In this document: piece after piece, positions 24,097 through 36,817 of the stretch | Numbering within the stretch: the stretch's first letter is position 1 | Layout of the letters: each line of letters opens with the position of its first letter | NCBI GenBank assembly: GCA_022606135.1 | Contig: JABYQN010000003.1 | Location: 3,038,001-3,102,000 of the forward strand | Direction of reading: 5' to 3' | From: Fomes fomentarius | Lineage: Eukaryota; Basidiomycota; Agaricomycetes; Polyporales; Polyporaceae | DNA: 64,000 nucleotides | The notes under the pieces: model-generated | What the model was told of the DNA's origin: nothing | Database searches by the model: none | What the model saw: only the letters and a program-made list of their open reading frames with translations | Position numbers and translations under genes: made by a program

Positions 24097-24121
24097 GAAG
24101 CTTGAGCTTGAAGCTTGAAGC
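24097..24121. repeat. AAGCTTGA-type degenerate repeat
   Basis: Overlapping GAAGCTTGAG and GAAGCTTGAAG units. A similar patch (TTCAAAGCTTCAAGC) is at 28522-28543. Confidence 0.7.
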
Positions 24122-27100
24122 CTACAGTCTACTTACAGAGTCGCGCGCCGTCAGCAGACCGCACCGCAACCCTCGGTCCCCTGTAGGGCTGCCGCACGCG
24201 GCCGGTGAATGTGAATGGTACCCCCCCTAGTTCGAGTCTGAAGCCTCCTTCAAGCTACGGCGTTCTCATCGCACCTTGTCTAGGTGCCCGATGCGCTCCG
24301 CATCTAGCCGCGATATGCACCGGCAGTGTCGTATGCTTACGGTATCTCAGTACATAACGTTAACTCGCAGGCGGGGACGGGTGCGCGGACCGCCTCCGAC
24401 GCCCGTGTGCTGAACCTTGAAGGTTCCTGTCGGTCATCTGGCACGGTCGGTTAGATGCTGGACGGCGCGTCTTGCTGTATATGGCGTGGGTGCGTGCTGG
24501 CGTTCTCCATCTGACGTTAACTGTGTCCGGGGCGCCCCATACATCTGCATCGCAGTAGATTGCACAGTGTGCGTATCGTCGAATCGCAAGTGCTCGAGAG
24601 TCGGAGAGAACCAAGTTCAAACTCTCCTGCGAATCTCCGACGTCGACGTCGATGGCAGCACATTATTCGCGCGCGCGCACGCACGCACGGTCTGTATCGG
24701 GGAACGTTGTGCGATGTGCAAGAGGAGATGATCATGCATGTGACGTGCATACGCAGCTGGAACTGGGGCGCATGCCCGGGCATCGTGGCGCTCGCGGACT
24801 GGATTGGCTGCCTCGTGTGTACTCACCCTCCGCCCTGGGTACGTAACTCTCCCCCGCTTCCCCTCCGCGCTTCCCCCTTCTCACACAGCTGACGTCCTGG
24901 ATTTCGTACTACGCGTGCAGCTGACTCTGCCTTTGTGCTTCATATAGGTGTTATCTTCGCCGTCTCGGAGCCTCCCGCAGGCTGTAGCCGTGGCCGTCTC
25001 GCCAACGCCGAGAGAGGGAGCGTGCCAGAAGCAAACGAGCAGCTACAGAGCGCGGGAACGGGCAACTTGCAAGAACAGGAGTACGTCTCTGCAAGATTTG
25101 CCCCTTTGACCGCCATCCGACTTGCTCAGCCTTCCACATCCCATATTCGCTCGCCCCGGCCGAAGACGAAGACGAGGACCGGTCCCGGCGAATCTCGATG
25201 ACCTCACTATTCCAAGCGCCCGAGCCTTGGAAGTTCTTCCGTCCCTCAGGCTCGACTCGGTCTTCTCTGCTCTCTTGCCTCGTCTGCAATCTTGCCCTCC
25301 GAGAACCCCGCTCCCGCATCGCGATTCGAGTCGCATGCAAGCCCGCCCGATGCAACGTCCACAGCTCTCAACTTGTGCCGCCGCGCCCCGTCGCGCGCAC
25401 CACTCACCGTGCGCACACACGGTGGGACTTCGATGGGTTGTATAGAGATAAGTAGCATCCCCGTGTTACTCCGCTTCGTTCTGCAGGGTCGCCCGACCGT
25501 GGACAATCTCTCTGTCTGCCTGACACCTCGCGACCTCAATACTAAGGCGTCAGCGTGGACGGCGACCTGTCACCTGGGTGGCGATCCCCATAAACAGAAT
25601 TTGGGGGATCCGGCATACTGAACGCCTGAGCACGCAAGGCGCCCGCTCGCCCCCCCTCGCTCGCGCGCGTGGTGGGAATTCTCTATCACCGCACGAGGAC
25701 GATCGTCGGTCGACTGTTTAAGTATAAGCAAGTAAGCACTCGCGACTTTGAATCGAATCCGAAACTCGCCCCCCCGCCTTGTTCTTCTTGACTTCCATCG
25801 TTCTGCCTCGTTCTGCCCGGGTCCCACGTCCCGATCACGAGCCGCGACTTGAACTTGGAACTTTCACTGTCACTGAATTAACCTACAGTAAGTACTTAAT
25901 GCGATGTATATGCGATGCATGTCCTCCCTTCGGTCCTTGCGATTCGTGCCCATGCGACTTGCCCGGTTCCGGGTCCGACTCGCAAGAGAGAGACGGTTTC
26001 TTCTGATGGTCTGTGTTATCATACACTTACTTACGCCACAGATCATCTACTTGTATACATACATATGGGCCGCGGGAGTCTGGGCCCATCTACGGTGGCA
26101 TTGGTGTGGGGACCCCCCAATCGATCACAGATGTGTATATGAGATCATCAAACTGCTGATCGCGCACATGTGTTTATTTCCATGGCCATACCACCTTCTT
26201 TCGGAGTTTTGTTTTGATTTCCAATCATCATGAACAACGAACAACGTCTAAACAACGTCAACGGCGCTCGGATGACGAACGACTCGGCGGACCGTCTGGC
26301 AGTATGCCTCCTGAGTCGTCAATATACTGTAAGTATATAGTACCTACTACTGTGACGAAGTCTCCGTCTCCCAGAGTCCCGGCCCCAGTATAAGTCCTGA
26401 GTATGTACTCCCCATCCTCGTGGTTGTGTTGATCCCGAGAGCCAGTTCCTGAGCGCTGAGCCTCGGGGATGTCTGCGAAGAAGGATCAACATCAGCGCGT
26501 ACCTGCGTCGCAGAAACGGGGTACTCACCGACTTGTTCACTATGTATGTACCAGTATGGCAAGTAGTGTGACTACATCGTGCCCTGCAGGTGGTACACAC
26601 TCTGCGCACACTGTACGTCAGTGTATGGTGAAGATGGACATACTTACATACCACATGGGTGTTTCTTTCTTACGCAAGCGCGCGATTCCATACTCACCAC
26701 ATATGCAGGTATGTACCCACTTATCACCGCCGCCGATCTCTCGCCAGTTCGCACTGGAAGTCAGAAGTCGAATGTTGAACGTTGAGCCCCGGGCCCCGGG
26801 CCCCGGTCCAGGTGAAATCGCTCGCTTGGCCAGCGCCGCGCAGCTATAAAGGTTATGCCTTGCTAGATGCTTGCTAGTAGTAAGTAGTACTAGTGAAGTT
26901 TCGGCACCCCGAACCGACTCGCTCGATCGTGCCACCATGATGATGATGCGCCCCGATCGTCCTGCAGCAACGCGTTACGCAACGGCGCGTGGCGCGTGCG
27001 TGGCGCATTGTCTCCGTTGTGTCGGGACCCGACGGATGGACACGGCGCGCGTCGAGCCGGCGGCATCTGCCCATGATGATGAAGGCTCCAAGTTGAAACT

Positions 27101-27350
27101 TGAGGCCTTTAAGCCAGACGATCTTCAAGAGCAAGAGGCTGTTCCACTCCGTCTGGTAAGTATGCCACGGTGGGGGCTCGTCATGCGTGTGCTTTGATCA
27201 TAGATCATAGACCGGCCATGCGTCATGCATGATTCATGGCTCACGGTGAACAGGCCCAGGCCGATGGAAGATGCGAATGTCAGTGCCACCGGCGGACCAT
27301 ATGCGAAGGTCAGGTTACTGGTCAGATCAGGTCGGACTTACGAACACTCG

Positions 27351-27378
27351 GAAGTCGAAGTCGAAGTCGAAGTCGAAG
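27351..27378. repeat. (GAAGTC)n tandem repeat
   Basis: Nearly five perfect GAAGTC units. Confidence 0.85.
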
Positions 27379-28398
27379 CATGGCGGAGTTGCGCATATGG
27401 GAAGTAAAAACCGTAGTGATCGTCATCAGTACACGCATACGTCACGGTATGCACACTAAGTACATACCCACTCGGGCACGGACGGGTCAATGCGCTGTGC
27501 ATGAACACACACACACGTATATATGTTCCTGTTTCCCATATGATGCGCAGTGCGCGCAGACGGAGAAGACGGGGCCCGGCGGGAGAGCATGTGGCTGGTG
27601 TGTCTTCTCGGGGGGCCGGTCTTCTCCTCCTCCTTGTCGGTTTTGGAAGGTGGTGGGAGCGGGAAGCTGGCAGATCATGGATGCCGCCGGGGGTGTGTGG
27701 GTTGGAGAAAGAAGAGGGGATTCAAAGGCCTATGGGAAGCCCTTGATCGTGATTCGAAAGCTTGTACGTGAGCTAAAGGTTCAAGGCTATGTGGATGACG
27801 CGGCGCGCCCGGAATTTGGTGCGAGAAGCGTGGAGTTTATCACGAGCTTGCGTACTGTGTAAGTATCTTCTTAATAGTAATAGTGATACAAGTGCAGTGC
27901 TGCCAGTAGCAGTCGTTATGCGATTAGACTGGTTGGTCGAGGTCAGAGCCTGAGCCGGCATTTTCGGCGTCCTGGGATGCATTGCATATGCGGAATCCAG
28001 CCGTGCAATCCTAGCATGCCATGGCTCATATGTATGGTCATCCCAATTGCCACGCCCACTGCGGAGCCCCAAGTGGTGGTGTTATCGTTCGCGACTCTTC
28101 AGGAGTGAATACCAATATGATGTCGACATGGACACGCACTGCAGTGCGCAGCAGCAGTGACTATCACTACTTACTCATGATCAGGATTCAGGTGTGCAAC
28201 TGTTGTGGGGACGGCCACGGCTTCCTCGGGGTCTAGAATCCTTGCCGGATATGCGGTGTACCTTTACGTGAGTGTCAGTGGTAAGTACCTTACGTGAGTG
28301 TCAGACTGTCAGTCTGAGGCCGCCTGAGGCCTGAGCCCTGGTCTCATAACCAAGAGCTTACCGTGGGAGGGGTCCATGTGTCGAACCCGTTACCTGGG

Positions 28399-28432
28399 CC
28401 TGAGCCTGAGCTTGAGCTTGAGCCTGAGCCTG
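28399..28432. repeat. (GAGCCT/GAGCTT)n tandem repeat
   Basis: Six hexamer units alternating GAGCCT and GAGCTT. Confidence 0.85.
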
Positions 28433-31400
28433 AACGGCTCGCTGGCAGATGCTGTGGTGACGGTCTGGATGTGGAAGGTTTCATGAGCCAGTGAACGTGG
28501 TACATACTACATACTACATACCTTCAAAGCTTCAAGCTTCAAGACCCACCGACCGCGCAGCAGGAACGTGAGCACACGAGCGCTGTTCGCAGCCCCCCTG
28601 CAACATGCCATGTGCATGGTCGCTCACAGCCGGCGGCACCATCTGTTCTCAATCAACTGAGCACTGGCAGTTACTCACGCGCGCGGTGTTACCGTAACAG
28701 GCTGCGGATGGGATCGGAAGTGGCTTGCGGCCGGACGGTGACTAAGTATTGGATGTACTTATGCACGCGCACTTCACGGATGTTACTATGCATACGTATA
28801 CGTAAACCTGCAACTCAAGCATCTGAGCTAGTAGTACTTAGTGGATCACTTCGGGCGAGGAATGTTCTTAAAGTAGGTGTTGAGCCCGAGATAGCACACT
28901 CCGGTGCCGAATCATACATACAAACATCGCTAGTCTAGCAATATGTAAACTACGCTCGACGTTCATTCGTTAGAGCTTGGGGTCGGTGCGGAGTACCGGC
29001 GCGGGGCGATAGCGATCGTCGATCGAGAGGCGTCGACGGGCGCGCCTCGAAACGAAAAGCGGGGCTCCCTTGAAGGCCTCTGTCAGACTTCAGTCACAGT
29101 GTACATACATGGAGTCCTAGTCTCGCGGACTAAAGCTTAAGCTTCGTTGCGATATACTATTTGTACTCACGCTCTAGACTCTACATAGACCGCGCACGAC
29201 GTTCGCTGTTCACGACGCTGGTTTCGGACTAGCTCGTCGCCTCGCAGGGTCTCCGCGACGCCACGACGCCACGAGAGGCCACGAGTGCAGGGACTCGGTG
29301 ATTGGTCGGATTAGGTCCGCTTTGCGGGACACTCAGCTGCAGCCACGACATATTGAATTTACAGTATAGAGTCTGGACGAATGTCCAAGTCTGAGTCTGA
29401 GGCTCGGAATGCTTAGTGTGACTAAACACTAGCACTGGATAGACGTTGGGCGCGGAGCCGCCGGCCTGGGGGGATCGAAGCAGGAACGAAGTGACGAAGA
29501 GGCGAAGAGGCGAAATGAGGAAGGATGGCATATGTAATCCGGAGAGAAGTGTAGCAGGTCCAGGGATGTGATGCGCGAAGCTCTGGGGAAGGGGAAGAAG
29601 GTCCTGAGTCAGCTACCGCCGAGGACGTGCGAGGTTCGAGCCAATGAGAATGACGAGGCTTCGGGGTGCCAGCCATGGGCGTTCCGAGTCCCGGAAGTTT
29701 GGCGATATATGAAGAAGAAGTTCCTGAAGGTGTTCCTTGGAGTCGGATACATAGTCGAGAGCTGGGAGGTTGGATATCTGGATAGATACATCGACAAGAA
29801 AGAGTATGCATGATGTGTTTGTTGTGTTGAGATTTTGTGTTGAGAATCGTGACTTCTGTGTTGCTAGCGCTGTCGCGCGTCTTCGTCGCCCTCACACACA
29901 GACAGTCGGCCAACATGAGCCCGAGCAAGTCCGAGGTGTGTTCGGATCCCAGCTTCCGACTTTGACAATCAAACGAGAGTATGTAGTCCGCGGGAGAAGG
30001 CTGTTCCGTGCTTGAGAACCCAGACTCCAGATTTGAGAACCAAGCGTAGAGGTATGATAGACGAACAGAGGCATAACAGGCGATCATCGCGCGTGTGTCT
30101 GTGCAAGTATCTTGGGGTGCTCGCCGGCATTGCGGATCTTCTCTCTCATCTTTCCCCCGAGAGGTGAATCCGAGAACGAGGGCGTGATAATATCATCCAG
30201 ACATCTCGGAGTCGGAATCTCGATAAGTAGCCACTCGGGGCCACACCGTGACGATCAGCGCTGCTGCACAGTGTAAGTACTTACATCAGCCTGACCTGGT
30301 GCCCACTGCCCAGTCCCCAACTTCCAAGTCCTGCCCAAATCAGCCGCCAGGCGAAGCGAGCCGGCGGTGAGAAGGCCCGGACGGCGGACGGCCGGCGGCT
30401 CGGGTTTCAGATCTCGCCAATGCAAACGTCGTGTCAGACAGCCATGTCATTGTCGATGTGAGCATCCGACATATCCGACGGCTGACGAGTACATAGGCGA
30501 GTCGAGTCGAGGGAACCTGGGAGGCGGGAATGGGTGTAGTTGTGGTACCCGGGGAGAGCCAGATACTGAGACAGTGGAGAGCGAAGTCGCCGAATGTACA
30601 TGGGCGTGTGTATGTAGGCGCTGTGTGGTGTGCTGGGATTCCGGATATAGAGAGTGATATATAGATCTCAGCTTGTCAGAGACCGGGGGGACGCGCTCCC
30701 CTGCGGCCGGTAAGCGTGCTGGGGGATATCTGGATGGGCCGGGTTGGGCCAGCGGACTGGGTATCAGGAATCAGGAATCAGGGTTCAGCGCGATAGGTAT
30801 TCTGAGCAGAAGGTCAGGATGCCGGGGATACCCGCAGACAGTCCGCGGCATAAAGCTGGGTTCTGACTTTTTCGCAGACGCGTGCTCGAGGTACGATATG
30901 GACCATCTTTGGCAGTCGCGATATGGGCGTCACACATCGATACAATCGTTGTAGCTTTGAGGCGCACGGGGGCGAGCGGAGAGCGCTGGAAGGGGGAGGA
31001 AGGGTTGGTGGATGGGGACTGGCAGCGGTGTTGGTCCGAGTGCAGCAAGATCAGTCATCACGCGGAGGCGGCCTGTGAGATCTATCAGAGCTGATTTGAG
31101 GGTGACTGAACGACTTGGCGGGCGTGTGGCCAGGGCGTTGCGCGCATGCGTGCGTGCTCATGCGCGTCGGACTTTGTGGTCGACTGGCGAGGACGAGTAG
31201 CCGGATCGGGAATGGGACAGATGTCCGGGGGATGGGTGGCGATGGTCATAAGTTGTTCGAGTTGGACAATCAGTTGATGGCGAGAGAGGATTGGAGGACT
31301 GGGTGGGAAGGCGGGGCGGAGGACGGGGAGTACGGTGTGAGAAAGCTTGGATGGTTCCGGGCTCGGTGGGTGGCATCGAACAAGCGTGCTAGAACCGAAG

Positions 31401-31818
31401 GAGGCTGCTATCGGACAGAGCGCGAGCGAGGCAAGAACGACGGCAGCTGAGTGCAAGTCTATGTTCGAATAACATACGGGCGGCGATGTGCACCGACAGT
31501 GGCGGGCGAGGAAACGGATGATGGGCAGACAGACTCAGACACCCTCAAATCTAGATTTATTTCCACCACTCGTCCGGACGCGCTCCCTTTCCCGCATCCC
31601 AAGCCTCTCTCTCCTCCTTCTTCTACATCCGCTACCTCCTCTCCCTCCCCCGCCCCTCCCCTCCACACCGTCCGCGACCGCCTCCAGCTCGTGTATGTCC
31701 GCGCCCGCCCACGCCCCGCTCCCCGCCCCGCGTCGCCCTCCGCTCTCTCTCGCTCGCTCTTGCCTGCTGTCTGCCTCGCGTCTGCATGCTGATCGCCTGA
31801 TTGCTGCCAGTCATTCTC

Positions 31819-34800
31819 ATGGACAGCACCCCCTCGCACTTCTCGCACACCATGTCCTCTGCAGACGGTCCCTACTCCCAGCAGCAGCAGGCCCAGAGCC
31901 AGCAATGGTCTCAGCAATCCCCTTCCCACCTCCTCCCTCCCGCTCAGACTCAGTCCTCCTTTCCGTCCCCGTCCACCCCCGCCTCCTCCCTCAACGACCA
32001 ACCCTACTCGTCCTACTTCAATTCCTCCCACCAGTCCTCTCAGAACTCCATGCACGAGCCACTCACTGATAGACCGGGTGACAAGACTGCGCTCTCCCTC
32101 AACCTTTCTTCTCTTTCCGTCACCTCCCCACCAATCTCTCCCCGATCAACCCCTCTCCCCACCCCTCGACACACGCGAGCTCGCACGTCTCGCCCATCAC
32201 GCCCATAAGTCCGTCGGGGAACAGTCTCGTCGCGCACCATCACCCACATCATTCCCACCACCCTCACATCCAGCAACCCTTCCAGTTCGCCCCGCCTGAC
32301 CAGGGCATTCGCTACGACGACGGCCACTACGACAGCTATGGCAAGCGACTCACGAGCTCCCGCTCCTCGTCCTCGTCCGAGAAGTCTGTCCCGCGCAAGC
32401 GCAGCTACACAACCCTCGCGCCCCTCACCACCTCTGTGGAGGAGACTCCGTACGACCTGGGCGAGAACCCAAACAGCGCAATGTATGACGAGGTAGACAT
32501 GTCCTACGGTCCGATGGACGCGGAGGGAAGCCCAATCGACGGGAGCAACTCGGGCGGAGAGCAGGACGAGCAGATGAAGCCGATGGAGGGTCAGCTGCCC
32601 ACGTCCAACACCACGCTGCACTCTGGCGCGCCGCCCTCGTTGGGCGTGCTCAACAAGCCGCTCGGCACCAACAACTTTGTGACGAAGCTCTACCAGTGAG
32701 TACCTGCCGCCATTTGCCTGCTGCGTTTTCTCGTCCTTCGCTTTTCCACGACTATCTCCGAGATCGCGATACGCGCTCGGGCGCACCGTTAGAGGTCTGC
32801 TGGGCGCGATGCACCCTGCCCATGAGGCGAGCGTGGAGCGCTGCGTTTGGCGACGCTCTGCAGCGTGAGCGAGTGGCGGAACGGTGGGCATAACTGGCGC
32901 CGTGGAGAACGCAGGGTTGTTTGTTTGTTCGGAGACACGCATTGGATAGGAGTGGTCCAGCGTGCGGGGCTCAGAGCAATTTTCCGTGACGCGACCGCCA
33001 CAGACGGGTCCGAAGATGATCGGCTCTTGTGCGCGCGACTAGGAGATTAGCCATGGTCGCGCTTCTCGGACCTGCTCTGGAGACCCGGTCTGCTGGAACA
33101 CGGAGTGCGAGAGGAGGCTCCGTTTCTCGTAGTCAGCGTGCCGCAGGGATTCTTTAGTGGTCCTATTGTCGTATTCTGTTCTTCAACGGGTTCTCTTCCT
33201 TTCTATACCTCGGAAGTGCTTGGCGAAGGCTTCGTGCCGGGTTTAGCATACCGATTCTTCTGTGACTGCCGTCGATCTCGTTGCTTGCGGCCCATTGCAT
33301 GCAATAGAGTGGTGGAAGTTCTGTTCGTTCCAGATCCCACTGTCGGACCTGTGTTCCGCCCCGTTGGAACCTATGTCGCCAGGTTATACATATCTTCGGA
33401 GCTTCCGGTCCATCCGTTCATTTGCTGACTTGTGTGACGTATGTCTGTAGGATGATCAACGACCCAAAATCTTCCCAGTTCATTAACTGGACAGAGCTCG
33501 GGACCAGGTATTTGCCCCTGCCTCTCACCCCCTCCGCGTGTTCCCACATCTCCTTGTCAGCTTCGTTGTATCGAATGTCGGAGAGTTCAGCCGCACCATC
33601 CTGGGCTCTCATTTCAAGCATAACAACGTGAGTAACCGTGGTTCGTCATGGTTCCCCTTGTTGACCGCCTCCGCCGCTGTAGTTCTCTAGCTTTGTGCGG
33701 CAGCTGAACATGTATGGCTTCCACAAGATCAACCGCGTAAGCTCCCCATGTCCCTTCCTGGCCGGAGGCTCAAACAAAGTGTAACAGACCCCGCGAGCAC
33801 AACGCACGTCAGCAGACGTGCAGACATGGGAGTTTTCCCACCATAAGTTCCTTCGTGGTCGTCCCGACCTCTTGGAGGAGATCAAACGGAAGGCGCTTGA
33901 GCCAGACCCGTCCTTGAAACATCGCGTCGAGCTCCCTGGCGAGGTCGCTGCACAGCTCTCGCAGATGCGCGAAGACAATCGGCGTCTCATGGTTGCGTTC
34001 CAACAAGAACGCCAGAAGGTCGACCGTCTCGCCAACGTGACCAAGGCCATGTACGACGTCATGATTAAGACATGCGGCAGTGCGTTTTCTCTCCTCTCCC
34101 TCTGTTCCTGCTGCACTTGCTCACAAAGCGTCCGATCTTCAGTGCCGGTGCCGTTCCCCACTGATATTCTAGACCCCGGGGAGAGTCCAAACATTTACGT
34201 GACCTCGCCGCAGAACTCGGGGCCGCACCCGTCGCACTTCTCCTCGCTATCGTCGCTGCCGACGAGCGGCCTGCACTCACTACACTCGATTAGCCCGAGC
34301 TCGAGCCCGACTGCGCCAGATTTCCCCTCGCATACGCACACACCGCACACGCTCTCGCGTCAGCACTCGTACCAGCACATCCCTTATGACAACGGGATGC
34401 ACCACGCTCCCTCGCACCATGCACATCACGCGCACCACCACCCACACAGCCAGCACCACAGCATGCACGTGAGCACGGCGCGGTACGATAACGCGATCGC
34501 TACCCCGCTCCCGCCCTCGCCGGGCCCGATGGACTACGACGAGCGCGTCGGGAGCAAGCGCCAGCGCACGACTCCCGGCTCCGCCAGCTCGATCTCCATC
34601 CCGGATACGGTGAATGGTAGCACAGGTCCCTCGACGATGAAGAAGGGCAGTCGCGCGCGCAGCGATAGTGCCCCCTTGGGCTACGGGCTGACCAGCTGGC
34701 CCCAGACGAGGCCGAGGAGCGGCAGTGGGCTCGCTCCGAGAGGCATGCCTGGGTCGTCTGCGGGCTCGTTGAGCCTTGGCCAGCTGAATGGGCGGAGGGA

Positions 34801-34885
34801 GGAGGTGCCGAACATTGGCTCGCTGTCGCGCGGGCAGCTGCCGATGCTGTCGATCCCGTCGATGACGAAGCAGCAGTCGAGCTGA
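31819..34885 (+). CDS. HSF-domain transcription factor
   Basis: Exon 1 (31819-32695) encodes a disordered region rich in Gln and Ser (YSQQQQAQSQQ), then NNFVTKLYQ. Next come exons 33451-33507 (INDPKSSQFINWTELGT), 33561-33627 (NVGEFSRTILGSHFKHNN), 33683-33736 (FSSFVRQLNMYGFHKIN) and from 33790 (VQTWEFSHHKFLRGRPDL). Together they form a complete HSF-type DNA-binding domain with the conserved recognition helix FVRQLNMYGF. A heptad-like MREDNRRLMVAFQQERQKV follows as the probable trimerisation coil. A 66-nt stretch at 34080-34145 has GT..AG ends and keeps the frame, so it may be a further intron. The C-terminus has a His-rich part and a Ser/Pro-rich part. Nuclear regulator; targets unknown. Exon 1 needs one extra C in the C-run at 32126-32129 to stay in frame. 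Because the rest is so well kept, I suspect a sequence error. Confidence 0.88.
32696..33450 (+). other. Unusually long intron inside the HSF domain
   Basis: 755 nt from GTGAGT to CTGTAG, splitting the first helix of the DNA-binding domain. Other introns of this gene are 50-66 nt. Confidence 0.75.
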
Positions 34886-36817
34886 TTGCCTCGCCTCATT
34901 CGACGATTTGACTGCTCGTCCGACCACATATCGCTGAGAGACGGACGACGGACAACTAAAAGCGGCGCGCCACGTGTGGCGCGCGAGAGATTGTGGGACC
35001 GAACCTGATTCGGGCCCACCCACCTTGCGCTTCTGCTTCCTCCCTTTTCTTGCCTCTGCTTCGGTGTTTGCGTTCGCGTTCCTCTGTGCCATATCCGTTT
35101 GTTCCAGTGCTTTCTCGGACACTTTCATTCTGTCGTGTACCATGTACCTACCGTCACCACCGCCGCTGCCGCCACCACCACCACCACCAATGTCTGCCTG
35201 CCTGAGTCCTGTGTTTGCGTCCCATGCTCTTTTGTGTTGCCATACGTCCCGTTCACACCCTGTCGAGGTCCTGTTCCAACTGCTGTCCTTCCTTTGTGTT
35301 GCTCTTGTACATGTCCCATTGCCTGCCTGCCTGCCCCTCGTCGTATCCCGTTCTGCGTCCCGGTTTCTCTTGTCATCCCCCCATCCCCATCCCCATCCCT
35401 GTCCCCGTCATCCATCCATGCGCATGTACACATCACATCCCATCACACACCATATAACACATAACACATCTCACGCTCCCCATCACATACAGTGCCTCGG
35501 GCCCCCCAGTGCCCTCCCGTGTCTTCCTACTATCCGTGCTTCCCTTGTCGTCATGCGCGCACTCTGCCCGATGTGTATCACCTACTACCCACCCGTCCGT
35601 GCTCTCCCGTCCTCCGTTCTCCCGGTTTCCGTGTCCGAGCGTCGGGCCCCCCCTGCCACAGTCACAACCACACTCCCTTTGCTTCTTCGTTCGTTCGTTC
35701 GTTCAACCTTCTTCCTTGACAAGCCGTTGGCGCCTCCCCCCCCGTGTCTCTGTCTCTCTTCTCCCTTTTCCCTTCTCCACTCTCTCTTCCGGCTCTGGCT
35801 TTGGCGGACTTTGGGCGTTTGGTTTGGCTCTGCTCGTTTTGAGTTCCAGCTTCCCCTCCCCCTCTCCTCCTCCTCCTCCTCCTCCTCCTCCCGCTCCCTC
35901 TGACTCTGTGGTCTCTCTCGTGTGCCCACCCTTTCCTGTTCCTCTCTCTTTCTGTTTCTGTTTCCCTTCGATTGCCCTTGTCTTCTCTTTCTTCTTCTCT
36001 TTCTCGAACCTGGATTTCATTCTGGCTCCTCCTTCTCCTTCCTCTTTCCTCTTTCCGCCTTCCACCTTCCACCTTCCACCCGAAACTCTTGGCGCACTGC
36101 CTGTCCCTGCGGATCGTGGATCGCGGATCGCGGATCGCGCTGCTTCGCCTCCGCCTTCTTCTCCATTCCCCCTTTCCCCCCTTCTCCCTTCTCTTTCTCC
36201 TTCTCCTTTCAAGTACACCCCCCTCCCCAGTGCCTGCTGCTCATCGCGATCCGAACCGATCTATAGACGTGTATCACCACCTGTGCCAAGAACCTCCCTC
36301 ACACACAACACAGCATATATATGCACCTTGCAGACAATGCCTGCGGCCTCGTTGCCTCGTTGCAACGTTGCAATGTGATAAGCCTCAAGCATAGGCCGTT
36401 GTGAAGTACCAGAAGCACCAAACTTCATGAATTTTATTATGTATCGAACGTGGAAGGAATGTAGTGTGCGCATTCAGATTACCCTATTTAGTATTGCCAA
36501 GTCCCGACGGCCGTCATGGCTGGCTTCAAGCCCTGGCAGCAATCGTACAGCCTCGGCGCGACGGTGTGTTTGTGTGTGGTTAGACAAACTTCATGCTCGG
36601 CGGCCCGGCCCGGACGCCGAGGTGCAAGAAGTTTGCGCGTCTTGACTGTTGGTGCGATACTGTAACTCTTGAGCTCTCTCCTCCCATCTCGTCTGACTGA
36701 CTTGTCCATCTCCCGGTCTCCGCATCCCCCAGGCTTTTCGCCGACCCTGCACATACAACTCACGCAAAGCGGCACCTCCCAGTGACCAGTGAAACCCTCC
36801 CCCCCGCCCTCGCTCGG
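34886..36817. other. Pyrimidine-rich intergenic tract
   Basis: 1.9 kb after the HSF gene. From about 35140 to 36235 the plus strand is strongly C+T-rich, including a (CTC/TCC)n run at 35861-35890 and GTTC repeats near 35690. Long frames here on both strands are low-complexity and have no family features. It presumably covers the 3' untranslated region of the HSF gene and the promoter of the gene at 36818. Confidence 0.6.

Larger units (their letters stand above)
18742..31818. other. 13-kb gene-poor tract with degenerate short repeats
   Basis: I recognise no protein family in this stretch. The reading frames are short, overlap on both strands and look random. The DNA carries many simple and degenerate repeats, listed separately, and recurring words such as AAGTACTTA, GAACTTGAA and AAGCTTGAAG. 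It lies between the vezatin-like gene (reading away) and the HSF-domain gene. It may be a long regulatory or noncoding-RNA region of the latter, or a decayed repeat region. The pyrimidine-rich stretch 31590-31800 directly before the HSF start is probably its core promoter or 5' untranslated region. Confidence 0.5.

Noticed and set aside
20000..31500. Numerous 60-240 codon frames in the gene-poor tract (for example 23047-23772 minus)
   Set aside because: No family resemblance, frames overlap on both strands, and composition follows the simple repeats.
31459..32942. Minus-strand frames of 198 and 300 codons opposite the HSF gene
   Set aside because: They mirror codon bias of the HSF exon and its CT-rich leader; no motifs, and the plus strand has a clear DNA-binding domain.
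34280..35143. Minus-strand 287-codon frame
   Set aside because: Antisense shadow of the HSF C-terminus, Arg-rich and without domain features.
34974..36394. Long overlapping reading frames on both strands after the HSF gene
   Set aside because: They are low-complexity products of the pyrimidine-rich DNA (poly-Ser/Pro/Leu or poly-Arg/Glu) without any domain.
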